Below, in pieces: positions 26,298-34,657 of a stretch of DNA of 39,498 nucleotides. The first letter of the stretch is position 1; the number at the start of each line of letters is the position of its first letter. A program made the translations under genes and the position numbers. This DNA is from Actinomycetota bacterium (lineage in GTDB: Bacteria > Actinomycetota > Geothermincolia > Geothermincolales > RBG-13-55-18): contig QZKE01000072.1 of NCBI GenBank assembly GCA_003598015.1, positions 1-39,498 on the forward strand. Direction: 5' to 3'. Below the pieces are notes generated by a model. The model had not been told where the DNA came from. It ran no database searches and saw only the letters and a list, made by a program, of their open reading frames with translations.

Positions 26298-26474
26298 GGC
26301 ATAGGGGTCGGCCCTGGACTTATGCCCGAGAAAGCCGAGAGGAGCAGGGGGGAAGAAGCAACTTGTCACTTTTATCCCCAAGTATGGACGCTGGGCGCAC
26401 GGCTCAGGCAGACCCCTATGCCTTGACTCCCGGCTCGGGCATAAGTCCAGGGCCGACCCCTATGCCTTGACTCC
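26298..26474. repeat. Long inverted repeat (33 bp perfect) with an internal direct repeat
   Basis: 26298-26330 is the exact reverse complement of 26434-26466 (begins GGCATAGGGGTCGG, ends TATGCCCGAG). In addition, GACCCCTATGCCTTGACTCC occurs at 26411-26430 and again at 26455-26474. No ORF is present. It sits between two convergent genes and looks like a REP/MITE-like composite with GGGGTC(G/A) ends. Confidence 0.8.
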
Positions 26475-26480
26475 GGGGCT

Positions 26481-27185
26481 TCAGTCGATGTCGCCGATGT
26501 CGGCGAGGATGATCGCTTCCGCTATCTCACGCATACTCTTGCGGGTGTTCATGGACTTGCGCTGCATGCGGCGGTAAGCCTCGTCTCCCGTTATACCCCG
26601 GCTGCGGGCGACGACGTCCTTTGCCCGCTCCACCAGCTTGCGCGTCTCCAGCTCCTCCTGCACGATGCGCGTTTTCACCAGGAGTTCGGTGTTCTCGATA
26701 GCCACCGCCGCCTGGTTGGCGACGGAGGTCAGGAGGCTGATATCCTCGGGGCCGAACTCCCGCGGTGTGGCGGTATAGCAGTTGAGCACTCCAATCATCT
26801 TGCCCTTCACGCACATGGGAACGGAGAGCAGCGAGCACAGACCTTCCTTTATCGCTATCTTCTTGTTGATATAGCGGGGGTCTTCCTTGACATCCCATAT
26901 CTGGATCGGCTTGTTCTCCAGGGCCACCAGACCCGCGACGCCCTCCCCCAGCCTGACAGTGGGTTTGTTCAGGTAATCCTCGCTCACCGACTGGGTGGCG
27001 CGTATCTCCAACCTCTGCTCTTTCTCGTTGAGGAGCAGCAGCGAGCAGATATTGGAGTCCATGACCTCGGCCGTGACCATGACGATGAGCTTGAGGATAT
27101 CCTCGAGGTAGAGATCGGAGACTATAGCCCTGCTTACCTCCTCGAGGGCTTCGAGCTGTTTCTTCTGGAAAGTTCTCTCCGGCAA
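26481..27185 (-). CDS. GAF-ANTAR antitermination regulator
   Basis: 234 residues. The GAF sensor domain occupies residues 25-165 (LGEGVAGLVALENKPIQIWDV, LLSVPMCVKGKMIGVLNCYT, LLTSVANQAAVAIEN). The C terminus is an ANTAR RNA-binding helix bundle (RKLVERAKDVVARSRGITGDEAYRRMQR...MREIAEAIILA). Such proteins bind paired hexaloop hairpins and prevent termination upon a signal. The start is TTG 27185 with GGGAGG five bases upstream. The target RNA is not evident; no gene beside it has an obvious double-hairpin leader. The stop lies 7 bases from the inverted repeat. Confidence 0.88.
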   Translation of the reverse strand: MPERTFQKKQLEALEEVSRAIVSDLYLEDILKLIVMVTAEVMDSNICSLLLLNEKEQRLEIRATQSVSEDYLNKPTVRLGEGVAGLVALENKPIQIWDVKEDPRYINKKIAIKEGLCSLLSVPMCVKGKMIGVLNCYTATPREFGPEDISLLTSVANQAAVAIENTELLVKTRIVQEELETRKLVERAKDVVARSRGITGDEAYRRMQRKSMNTRKSMREIAEAIILADIGDID

Positions 27186-27236
27186 CTATCCTCCCACGGT
27201 CAATGGTGGATGTCCGGGGGCACCCGGCGATGTGTA

Positions 27237-27782
27237 TTACCCTTCATCTACGTCACCGATGAATTCGCTTATCTCCGAGGTGAAGTCGGACCAGTTGATG
27301 ATAAGATCCACGGCTATCCAGCCTACAAATACCCATCCCCAGATGGGGTAGTGGACGAAGGAGAGGATGATGGGCACGGCGGCCACGGGCGCTGCGACCG
27401 CCATCATCACCGATTTCTTGGTCCATATGAAGGCGGTAACCGCCGCATATATTCCATAGAAGAAGAAAGGCCAGAAGGGCAGGTACCCCGCGGCGATGAA
27501 GTAGAGAAGGCCCGAGTAGATCATAATCATGTCGGTGGCGAAGTCCATGTCGCCGATCCATGTCTTCTTGCCGCTGGAATCCATGCGCGCCATTTTCCCG
27601 TCCAGGACGTCGGTGGTCCAACCGATGAGGGTAAGGCATACCACAAGGGGAAGGAGCCCCCGGTCGGCCAGGATGGCGCATAACACTATGAGCAGGCTGA
27701 GGAAGAACCGCACGCCGGTCAACACATCTGCGATGACCTTGGCGTTCTCTATCGCCCATGCTTTCGTGCCGCCTTCTTTCAT
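27237..27782 (-). CDS. CDP-alcohol phosphatidyltransferase-like membrane protein
   Basis: 181 residues with about five membrane helices. It carries DVLDGKMAR, the start of the CDP-OH-P-transferase motif DxxDGxxAR, followed by WIGDMDFATD. The usual second half is G-x3-D-x3-D; here it reads G-x2-D-x3-D, one residue short. Family members join CDP-activated lipids to alcohols such as glycerol phosphate or inositol phosphate. Because of the altered spacing the activity is uncertain. It is single, upstream of the GAF-ANTAR gene on the same strand (51-base gap). Confidence 0.72.
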   Translation of the reverse strand: MKEGGTKAWAIENAKVIADVLTGVRFFLSLLIVLCAILADRGLLPLVVCLTLIGWTTDVLDGKMARMDSSGKKTWIGDMDFATDMIMIYSGLLYFIAAGYLPFWPFFFYGIYAAVTAFIWTKKSVMMAVAAPVAAVPIILSFVHYPIWGWVFVGWIAVDLIINWSDFTSEISEFIGDVDEG

Positions 27783-28060
27783 AGAGGTTATTCTAACGCA
27801 GCCGCCGCGGGGTGGAAAGCCGAACGCTCAATCCGTGACTTCCTGCATGTGAACCGGAAACAGACCGGGGATACAAATCCACGATATCTGGTACCGCTCA
27901 TCCATGCGACTGCGTGGCGCTGCGGAAAGCGAAGTACCACGTATTCTCTCCAGTGTTTAATGCTCAGCGCAATCCACGGCGCCGGTGACGTATGGATACC
28001 TTTGCCGTTAGAATAGACTTGCTTCTTGCCAAGGATCCCAGGGGGGACGAAGGGGGGATC

Positions 28061-28888
28061 ATGAGAAGGAACCTTATTAGAAGGGACTGGCGCACGCTGC
28101 TAGCGGCCGCCTATGTCTGGCAGCCGGTGACCGACCTCTGGGCCAAGACCACGGCCTGGCCGGTGGTGGGCAAGCTCTCCGGTTGGATCGTCAACAGAAA
28201 CCACTACGACGTGACCTTTATCCCCGTCAACCAGGAACTCGAGGATGACGGCTCCACGGTAGTCCCCAAGCAGGTGGTGGAGGAGATGATCCGCCGCTCC
28301 TGCCACCGCGTTATCCTGCCCATCTGCCTGTGCCGTGTGGGATGCCGCTGCCAGGATTATCCCATGGAGATCGGGTGCATCTTTCTGGGCGAGGGAGCGA
28401 AACAGATCGACCCGAGTATCGGAAAGGCGGTCACGGTTGAGGAAGCCCTGGAACACATGGAGCGTTCCATCGCGGCCGGCCTCATCCCCCAGATCGGGCG
28501 CGTGGACCCCGATCCCTTCATGCTGGGGGTGAAGATGAGGGATTGGGAGCGCTTCCTGACCCTGTGCTTCTGCTGTACCTGCTGTTGCATCGCCATGCGC
28601 AATCAGCTCTCCTGGGACCCGGACATGCGCGGGCGCATGCACCGCCTGGACGGCTTGAGCATAGAGATCGGCGAGGAATGCGACGGTTGCGGAAAATGCG
28701 CCAGGCGCTGTTTTGCGCAGGCCATCGTCATCGAGAATGAGAGAGCCCGCATTGGCGATGACTGCAAGGGCTGCGGCTTATGCGTGGAGGTCTGCCCCCG
28801 CGATGCGATAAGCATAAACGTGACGGATGGAGACAGGATGCTGGCCGAGGCTTTGCGGAGGATCGAGAGCTACGCCGACGTTACTTGA
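28061..28888 (+). CDS. Cysteine-rich 2x[4Fe-4S] ferredoxin-like protein
   Basis: About 275 residues. The middle has two unusual cysteine clusters: CLCRVGCRCQDYPMEIGC at about residues 87-104 and CFCCTCCC at about residue 169. The C terminus is a standard 2x[4Fe-4S] ferredoxin (CDGCGKCARRC, CKGCGLCVEVCPRDA). ATG 28061 is chosen because AAGGGGGG precedes it; the frame runs 23 codons upstream without support. A clear paralogue, with the same order of elements, lies in the cassette array at 34633-35460. I do not recognise a named function; an electron carrier or metal-cluster protein is the reasonable reading. The 280 bases upstream hold nothing clear. Confidence 0.82.
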   Translation: MRRNLIRRDWRTLLAAAYVWQPVTDLWAKTTAWPVVGKLSGWIVNRNHYDVTFIPVNQELEDDGSTVVPKQVVEEMIRRSCHRVILPICLCRVGCRCQDYPMEIGCIFLGEGAKQIDPSIGKAVTVEEALEHMERSIAAGLIPQIGRVDPDPFMLGVKMRDWERFLTLCFCCTCCCIAMRNQLSWDPDMRGRMHRLDGLSIEIGEECDGCGKCARRCFAQAIVIENERARIGDDCKGCGLCVEVCPRDAISINVTDGDRMLAEALRRIESYADVT

Positions 28889-28894
28889 GCCCTT

Positions 28895-29347
28895 TCAGCC
28901 CATGCTGGAGCTGAGCTGGCTGAACCAGGACGGCAGATCGATCTTCTTCGTCCGCTGTTCCGCCTTCAGCTTGATCGATACTACGTCCTGCGCTTCCCTC
29001 TCCTTCTTCACCAGCACTGCATTGGCGCAGATCTTTATGGGGGTATCGAGGTTGCTGGCGTAGGTCATCATGTCCTCCCAACCCTCGGTATCCGCCCCCA
29101 CCTCGTTGAATATCTCCTCCAGGGCGGAGACGATACTCGGGATAAGAGGGCAGAACTTCTGCTCGAAATAAACGCTCTGCTGTTCGTTGAGCGTACATAG
29201 GGGGGTATCGAGGAAGCTGACGACGGACGGGGGAACGTTCACCCCCTTCTGGCCCAGCTTGCTGGTCAGCCTGCGGGTAAAGAAACTCGTCTTGACGGCG
29301 GGATTCGCAGTGCGTTCCTCGCCGGCGCCCGTATGCCCTTCCATCAT
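28895..29347 (-). CDS. Unknown 150-residue protein
   Basis: The chosen ATG at 29347 has GGGAGGAG six bases before it; the frame extends further upstream without a ribosome site. The sequence has evenly spread hydrophobic and charged residues (FLDTPLCTLNEQQSVYFEQKFCPLIPSIVSALEEIFNEV, in part) and a lysine-rich middle (VLVKKEREAQDVVSIKLKAEQRTKK), as expected of a helical soluble protein. A second overlapping frame (28881-29465) is arginine-rich and unlikely. No family recognised. It converges on the 2x[4Fe-4S] gene with only 6 bases between stops. Confidence 0.6.
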   Translation of the reverse strand: MMEGHTGAGEERTANPAVKTSFFTRRLTSKLGQKGVNVPPSVVSFLDTPLCTLNEQQSVYFEQKFCPLIPSIVSALEEIFNEVGADTEGWEDMMTYASNLDTPIKICANAVLVKKEREAQDVVSIKLKAEQRTKKIDLPSWFSQLSSSMG

Positions 29348-29595
29348 CTCTTCTCCTCCCGCAACAGCACATCCCATGCAGAGCGGCGCTGCGAAATTGA
29401 GCCTTAAAACCGGCTGTTCCGGTCCCTTGAGGCGGCGACATGACGTGCCGCGCATCTCTCTCCAACCTGATTGCAAGCTTGTTTTGGTGGTAATATATAT
29501 GCTAACTGACAGTTACTAATCGGCAAGGTCCGTACAGTTCTTTAATAATTGTCTATAGCAGAACAAGATTGCCCGGAAGCTTTTGGAGGTAAATT

Positions 29596-29985
29596 ATGGA
29601 AGGCTTAATGGCCGTTGTGATATCGGGGGCCATCGCCGCCCTGTTTATCGCCCTTGGCCTCCCGCTCGCCTACAGAAAGATCCCACCCAACCGGTGGTAC
29701 GGGTATCGCGTTTCGCGCTACCAGTTCGAGGACGACGAGATCTGGTACGCGATAAACAGGAAGGGCGGCGTGCATCTCGTCTTCGCGGGGGCCGCTTGTC
29801 TCGTCGTAACCGCCGTCTCCATTCTGTTCACGGGCAACCCGGACGCCCAGCTGGTGATCATGGTCATACTCACCGCTTTGTTAATGGCCTTCATCGCCTA
29901 CGAGATCACCTGGTCCGTGCGCGCCGCGCGGCGATTGGCCCGCGATAAAGGTCTGGCAAAGGGAGACGGAGCGGACAGTGATTAG
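29596..29985 (+). CDS. SdpI-family-like small membrane protein
   Basis: 129 residues with three predicted membrane helices. IPPNRWYGYRVSRYQFEDDEIWYAINRKGG after helix 1 matches the conserved PNxWYGxRxP...WxxxNR loop of SdpI C-terminal domains. SdpI proteins act as immunity or signalling proteins against a killing factor, but many homologues are uncharacterised. GGAGG lies upstream of the ATG. The stop is 3 bases from the end of the convergent GH114-like gene. Confidence 0.7.
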   Translation: MEGLMAVVISGAIAALFIALGLPLAYRKIPPNRWYGYRVSRYQFEDDEIWYAINRKGGVHLVFAGAACLVVTAVSILFTGNPDAQLVIMVILTALLMAFIAYEITWSVRAARRLARDKGLAKGDGADSD

Positions 29986-29990
29986 CCGCA

Positions 29991-31070
29991 TCAATGCGGC
30001 GGCGGGGTGGTGGTCAGCTTGGAGAGGGGACGGCGGCTGCAGTAGGGTATAAAACCCTGTTCCCCCGAGAGAGCATAGGCCTGGTTCGCCTCCTCCACCG
30101 CGTACTCGCAATCGAACACCGGAATCCCCCGGCTTAGATAGATCCCGAGGAGTTCGAGGTAGTATTCGCTGGTCTCCGGGTCCTGGGGGATATCCGCTCC
30201 ATCTGGGTCATCCCAATCGTCGAAGGTGGTGCCGTCGAACCAGATCGCCTCCTGGACTATGGCGTCTATATACGATAGGGTCTCCGGCTTCTCCCCACCC
30301 AGGGCGGCGGCGTTCTGCTGCACGACCAGGAATTCGGGGTTCCTGCTTCGGCCGTAATCCCCTATCTCCTTGACGAACCGGGCCATCTCCTCCACAGGGT
30401 CCACCCCCTGCGCCCGGGCCGCCTTGCTCACATCGGGGTCCTCGTACCCCTCCACCCAGTCCAGGTACACGCCGTCGAACCCGTGCCGCAATACCTCGTC
30501 CAGGGCGCTGACGTAATCCTGGTCCGTCCGCGAGCCGGCGTTCTCTCCGTAGATGATGATGTCCTTCCATGCCGGGTCCCAGAAGGCGACGGGGTAGTTG
30601 CCTTCCCAACCGTCCGGGTCGGGGGCGACGATGAAATCGGGCCAGTCTGGCGGGAAAGGTTCCCCCGGCTCCCACCCGCGGGACCATGTCCAGTACCACC
30701 GCCAGTCCTCCGCCTCCCCGATATCGATATATGCGAGAACCAGCTTGCGGTGGACGCCGTCGGAAGCCGTTGAGTCCTTGAGCATCTCGACCATCCCCGC
30801 CGTGTCGAAGTCCTTTTCACCGGAAGACCAGTCGGTGCAGGTCGGTTCGAGCACCAGCATGTCATAGGCCGATTTCTCCAGTTCTCGCACCGCTTCCGGC
30901 TCGCTCAATCCCTGTAGCTGATAGGCCCAAGTCATGACCTCATCTATCGGCAGGGGGGTTCCCGAAGGCTCCTGCCTTTTCACCGTTTCCGCACTGTCGC
31001 CGCATCCGGCCTGCAGGCAAAGTATGGCAATGATGCAAAGGGCAATCGCTATCGGCTTGAAACCATTCAT
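29991..31070 (-). CDS. GH114/TM1410-type putative glycoside hydrolase lipoprotein
   Basis: About 359 residues from ATG 31070. A signal peptide with lipobox LQAGC puts it on the outside of the membrane as a lipoprotein. The TIM-barrel has the family landmarks YDMLVLEPT, LAYIDIGEAEDWRWYW, VAFWDPAWKDII, GFDGVYLDWVEGYED and VVQQNAAALGG, as in MJ1477/TM1410 proteins related to endo-alpha-1,4-polygalactosaminidase. The acidic residues in YLDW and ED are the likely catalytic ones. It may trim cell-wall or biofilm galactosaminoglycan (inference). The gap 31071-31352 after its start has no gene; it holds the upstream region and AT-rich spacer. Confidence 0.8.
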   Translation of the reverse strand: MNGFKPIAIALCIIAILCLQAGCGDSAETVKRQEPSGTPLPIDEVMTWAYQLQGLSEPEAVRELEKSAYDMLVLEPTCTDWSSGEKDFDTAGMVEMLKDSTASDGVHRKLVLAYIDIGEAEDWRWYWTWSRGWEPGEPFPPDWPDFIVAPDPDGWEGNYPVAFWDPAWKDIIIYGENAGSRTDQDYVSALDEVLRHGFDGVYLDWVEGYEDPDVSKAARAQGVDPVEEMARFVKEIGDYGRSRNPEFLVVQQNAAALGGEKPETLSYIDAIVQEAIWFDGTTFDDWDDPDGADIPQDPETSEYYLELLGIYLSRGIPVFDCEYAVEEANQAYALSGEQGFIPYCSRRPLSKLTTTPPPH

Positions 31071-31352
31071 GCTGGCCTTCACCAATACACCTTTCTATCG
31101 ATTCTCCTACCCTGCGAATCTCGATCAGATCCGACCTCTATGAGTCAAAACGAGTTAACCTTCCTATGGTCGGAATCAACAGTCATTCCATTGCGTTCTT
31201 GCAGCCAACAAATCAATCATATACCCACAGCAGCGATTTCCTCTCGCTGAATAACTCGTGGCCGGGAATTCTAATTGTCGCTGATCAAACTCGGTAGAAG
31301 CCAAAAGGTCCGCTCTTTGCAGGATCAATCTCCCGATATGCCCGGGTGCTGC

Positions 31353-31381
31353 TTGTGCCCCGCTGCGTGGTATCATATAAT
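31353..31381 (+). promoter_or_regulatory. Promoter of tRNA-Asn
   Basis: TTGTGC (31353-31358), 17 bases, TATAAT (31376-31381), about 60 bases before the tRNA. Confidence 0.75.
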
Positions 31382-31443
31382 TTGAAATCGCGCGTGAGGA
31401 TTGAAAACAAAATAGCAGGTAAAAACGCTGATAAAGAGTTCAT

Positions 31444-31519
31444 TCCCCGGTAGCTCAACCGGTAGAGCGGATGGCTGTTAACCATTAGGTTGGGGGTTCG
31501 AGTCCCTCCCGGGGAGCCA
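31444..31519 (+). tRNA. tRNA-Asn (anticodon GTT), anchor of the cassette array
   Basis: A 76-nt cloverleaf including encoded CCA. Acceptor TCCCCGG pairs with CCGGGGA. The anticodon stem GATGG/CCATT holds CTGTTAA, anticodon GTT. The T-arm GGGGGTTCGAGTCCCTC is standard. Its last bases (CGGGGAGCCA) and the next 17 bases are repeated in every copy R1-R6 downstream, so this gene is the likely original attachment site (attB). Confidence 0.96.
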
Positions 31520-31529
31520 GCAAACCAAG

Positions 31530-31554
31530 CGAGGCCGAAAGGCCTCGTTTTTTT
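31530..31554 (+). terminator. tRNA-Asn terminator
   Basis: CGAGGCC (31530-31536), GAAA tetraloop, GGCCTCG, then seven T. The same hairpin recurs in the cassette repeats. The following 31555-31727 is AT-rich and shows no gene. Confidence 0.95.
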
Positions 31555-31727
31555 ATATGATCTATTTGGAAAAGGAAGTGCTTAAAGCCGACATTAGATA
31601 AATACAATGGCCGAGCGTCCAGACCACTCACAGCCTTGTCATTTTGCATGTCTTACATAAAAACTATCCCGTATATGATCATGGTAAAGAACAATCTCAA
31701 CGGGATGAATACCAACAGGAATATTTT

Positions 31728-32090
31728 TTAGTAGAAGACCCAAATCTTTATCTTTTCCCATAACGTATTACCCTCCCGGAAATCCCTTCTGTCACTCACA
31801 ATATAGGGGTTTTCTTTCTTTGTTGTTGGTACACCACATAATATTAATGAGGGAGTGATAATGAGTAGAGAGTAGCATATGCTTTCTTTCAGGGAATCTA
31901 ATACTATGAATACCATTGATGCAAGAATTGCTGCGATTAATAATCCAGTTCTCTTCCAGCCCAACTCCGTTAGATCTCTGCATATCATTAGGCGCCAGCC
32001 GAAACGATAGATGCCAATGCTAACAGCTGCTAATGAAGCCAAAACCAGGTATATGTTCTGGATAGTATTGTTTATCATTATTGCAGTCAT
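31728..32090 (-). CDS. Cassette 1: small membrane protein, unknown
   Basis: 120 residues with three hydrophobic stretches (NIYLVLASLAAVSIGIYRF, LLIAAILASMVFIVLD, ICYSLLIITPSLILCGV) and a basic C-terminal tail. AAGGAG lies 12 bases before the ATG; a second ATG (residue 5) is possible. Composition is far lower in GC than the genes left of 31 kb, a sign of foreign origin. It is the only gene between the tRNA and repeat R1, and is read against the repeats' terminator orientation. No family recognised. Confidence 0.6.
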   Translation of the reverse strand: MTAIMINNTIQNIYLVLASLAAVSIGIYRFGWRLMICRDLTELGWKRTGLLIAAILASMVFIVLDSLKESICYSLLIITPSLILCGVPTTKKENPYIVSDRRDFREGNTLWEKIKIWVFY

Positions 32091-32246
32091 TGTTAATGGC
32101 CACTCCTTGCTGGAACATTATTTTATCGACATTCCCATATACGCCCTCCAATGCCCCTATTCTAGCACCCCTCAATATCTCTCATGAAATTGCTCTAGTA
32201 CTCATGGATCATTCATAATCTCGGCCATCTGTAGTATCCCCGCTAT

Positions 32247-32340
32247 CACAATTTCCCTTCTCAGGCCATAAATCGTGGTTCTAACTTCGTCCACTACGGG
32301 GAGCCAGCAAACCAAGCGAGGCCTCAAGGCCTCGCTTTTA
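32247..32340 (+). repeat. Cassette repeat R1
   Basis: Arm ATTTCCC..TCTCAGG, stem TGGTTC/GAGCCA, then CGGGGAGCCAGCAAACC and on to 32323, identical over 27 bases to tRNA-Asn 31510-31536. Terminator hairpin GCGAGGCC-TCAA-GGCCTCGC. Upstream, AGCACCCCTCAATATCTC (about 32165) and CTAGTACTCATGGATCATT (about 32195) recur before other copies. Confidence 0.93.
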
Positions 32341-32477
32341 TTCTTAGAACTATCTCGAATAAGAACTGGATAGATTTAAAAGGTAAATATTATCTTGCTT
32401 ATCCTTTCTCTACAGATTCCTCCAGATATCCCAGCAATATTTCTCTATCACCTGGATCAACTGCATACAAATTAGCT

Positions 32478-32834
32478 CTAGCCTTTGTGCCATCTTTTAA
32501 AATTATTAAGAGGCTGGTCTTTTTTTACAGAATAGTCGGATATTTCACTTAGCTTGATGCTTTGGTAAATAACTGGGGTTATTGGAAACAAGTAGAATTT
32601 CAATTCTCCATTTTCGAGCTTGATGAAAGGTTTCCTAAACGAAAAAGCTATCATTAGGAGAATAATAATTGAGAAAACAACTGAGACAATCAGCCACGTC
32701 CAATTCTCAAGTACAAGCTGAATAAATATATCAACGAATGGAATAATAAAGATTACCAATAAGCAGGCACGATAGAAATTACTCCAGCCAAATGTACGAT
32801 TCTCTTCCGATATTGTTTGCTCGGTTTTCCCCAC
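32478..32834 (-). CDS. Cassette 2: small membrane protein, unknown
   Basis: 118 residues from GTG 32834, which lies five bases after AGGAGG (a start two codons earlier would overlap the ribosome site). Two adjacent membrane helices (about 24-45 and 47-67) are followed by a beta-rich region (FIKLENGELKFYLFPITPV, IKLSEISDYSVKK) that resembles a bacterial PH-like domain. Low GC. The upstream bases GCATCAGGAGGTG are the same as those before two other cassette genes. Confidence 0.6.
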   Translation of the reverse strand: MGKTEQTISEENRTFGWSNFYRACLLVIFIIPFVDIFIQLVLENWTWLIVSVVFSIIILLMIAFSFRKPFIKLENGELKFYLFPITPVIYQSIKLSEISDYSVKKDQPLNNFKRWHKG

Positions 32835-32946
32835 ATTCACCTCCTGATGCAGATACTATGATTACCTATCAGGATTCCTCGTCAAACCGATTTAGATCCT
32901 ATAGATGATCCAGGGATTCAGCTCCTGAAGTCATCGCTGGTATTAT

Positions 32947-33034
32947 AATTCCCCTGCTCAGAGCATAAATCCTGGTTCTAACTTCGTCCACCACGGGGAG
33001 CCAGCAAACCAAGCAGGAGCTTATGCTCCCGCTT
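32947..33034 (+). repeat. Cassette repeat R2 (terminator rewritten)
   Basis: Conserved arm AATTCCCCTGCTCAG and TGGTTCTAACTTCGTCCACC, then CGGGGAGCCAGCAAACCAAGC. The inner terminator stem is replaced by GGAGC-TTAT-GCTCC with outer AGC/GCT kept, followed by a T-run: different bases, same fold. Confidence 0.92.
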
Positions 33035-33068
33035 CTCTTTTTTATACATTCACTATGGGCAATGATTG

Positions 33069-34244
33069 CTATTCTTCCTGGATTGTCATTTGCACAGGTG
33101 CCAAGCCTTCCACAAAGCTATGTACATCATGAAATTGTGGCTCAATGCAAAACTCCCCTGTCCCGTTAATAAAGCCCCATTTTTCATTCATCAATACGGC
33201 AGCCAATCCATCAGAGAAGCTATCAGCACCATCGGCTATCGGTTCCAATATCAAATCACCATGCCTATCGATGAAGCCACATCGACTGCCCACAACAACC
33301 ATCGCATATCCCTCGGAAAAGGCATATGCATTCCCATATAATGACTCACCGTTATACTCTCGTGGCTCAATTACGATATTTCCAGATCGGTCAATATATC
33401 CACGGTCATTATAGCCAAGCTCATCGTTGAAAAGATTCACCAGTGCTAGGCCTTCAGAAAGATTGACTTTGAGCACATCCAAATGTGTCTCGTACCTATA
33501 CCTAGGTTCGATGACCCAATTTCCATCCGTATCAATATATCCCCATAGATGGTCACTCGATACAGCCGCAAGGCCTTCGTGAAACTCACCTGATTCATCG
33601 CTCTCTGTCCTAATCACCATCTCTCCTGTATGGTCGATATAACCAACTTCTATCTCTTCATTTTCTCCATCGATTTCTCTCCACACCCTGGCCAGTCCAT
33701 CAGAGAAACTCGAAGCATAGTTGTATTTTGGTTCGATAATCATGCTTCCATTTCTATCTACATAGCCATACTTTTCATTGAGTCTTACCGCTGCCAGACC
33801 TTCAGAAAAACCGCTAGCATCGTCATAGGTGGCTTGAATAACAACATCTCCGTTCTTGTCGATAAACCCGCATTTGTTACCATTAATAAAGACAGCTAAG
33901 CCTTCTTTAAAATGCCGAGGATCATCATAGCGCGCCTCATCATAACCCACACTTTCATATTCGTATTGGGCTTCGATTACTATGTTTCCCTCTTCATCAA
34001 TATAGCCGTATCTTCCATCAATCTTTACTAAGGCCCGCCCCTCCGAGAAAGGCCATGCTTCGTCAAATCGTGGCTCGATAACGACGTTGCCTTTCTTATC
34101 TATATAGCCCCATTTCTTTTGTGTAATCTGTGTTTCCTTATCATCACCATTCCTGCATCCATTGGCTGTTATCAAGAGCGAGAGGGTAATACAGAAAAGG
34201 GTGAGGATAGCTAGTGTCATTTTCCTGGTCATTGAACCATACAT
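33069..34244 (-). CDS. Cassette 3: WG-repeat lipoprotein
   Basis: 391 residues. A signal peptide ends near ITANGC, a probable but imperfect lipobox. After it come about nine WG repeats of about 35-40 residues, each of the form (W/Y/C)G(Y/F)(I/V)D..GN.VI.P.(Y/F)...F.EGLA.V (examples WGYIDKKGNVVIEP, CGFIDKNGDVVIQA, WGFINGTGEFCIEP). WG repeats are extracellular beta modules of unknown ligand. GGGAG lies seven bases before the ATG. Low GC. It fills the interval between R2 and R3 almost completely. Confidence 0.88.
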   Translation of the reverse strand: MYGSMTRKMTLAILTLFCITLSLLITANGCRNGDDKETQITQKKWGYIDKKGNVVIEPRFDEAWPFSEGRALVKIDGRYGYIDEEGNIVIEAQYEYESVGYDEARYDDPRHFKEGLAVFINGNKCGFIDKNGDVVIQATYDDASGFSEGLAAVRLNEKYGYVDRNGSMIIEPKYNYASSFSDGLARVWREIDGENEEIEVGYIDHTGEMVIRTESDESGEFHEGLAAVSSDHLWGYIDTDGNWVIEPRYRYETHLDVLKVNLSEGLALVNLFNDELGYNDRGYIDRSGNIVIEPREYNGESLYGNAYAFSEGYAMVVVGSRCGFIDRHGDLILEPIADGADSFSDGLAAVLMNEKWGFINGTGEFCIEPQFHDVHSFVEGLAPVQMTIQEE

Positions 34245-34359
34245 TTCATCACTCCCACATGCCCATATTCGTTCTAGGGAGCTATTTTACCATCTAGTAG
34301 ATGGGCTGACTTCTCTATCGATCACCCGACAGGGTCAATTTTCGTGCATCGGGAATTGC

Positions 34360-34455
34360 GAATTCCCTGCTCAGGACCCAAATCCTGGTTCTAACTTCGT
34401 CCACTACGGGGAGCCAGTAAACCAAGCGAGGTCTCAAGGCCTCGCTTTGCTTTTA
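34360..34455 (+). repeat. Cassette repeat R3
   Basis: Just upstream, GGGAATT-GCG-AATTCCC makes a perfect 7-bp hairpin (about 34351-34367). Then CTGCTCAGG, CCTGGTTCTAACTTCGTCC, CGGGGAGCCAG(T)AAACC and terminator GCGAGGTC-TCAA-GGCCTCGC with one G-U pair. Confidence 0.93.
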
Positions 34456-34591
34456 TCCTGCCGCTTCCGCCTCCCTGGATATATATGAATACCTTGAAGA
34501 CAATAATACCCTCTACGCTATGCAGGAAACCACTGCTTAGACGCATCAACATGCTCACTTGTTGGTAAAATATCAGCATCAGGAGGTGCAT

Positions 34592-34657
34592 ATGATAAAT
34601 ACCGGAGTAGGTAAGTCAGCATCCGGGAGCCAGTGCCTATGGGCCTGCGCAAGCTGA
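34592..34657 (+). CDS. Possible 21-codon leader ORF before the cassette-4 gene
   Basis: ATG 34592 follows the strong site CAGGAGGTGCAT and reads MINTGVGKSASGSQCLWACAS before TGA. It overlaps the start of the next gene in another frame. It may be a coupling leader peptide, or show that the ribosome site was inherited from a previous cargo gene. Low confidence that it is a gene in its own right. Confidence 0.3.
   Translation: MINTGVGKSASGSQCLWACAS

Noticed and set aside
26481..27240. A paired-hairpin ANTAR target RNA next to the GAF-ANTAR gene
   Set aside because: No two adjacent hexaloop stems with the conserved first and fourth loop bases were seen around it.
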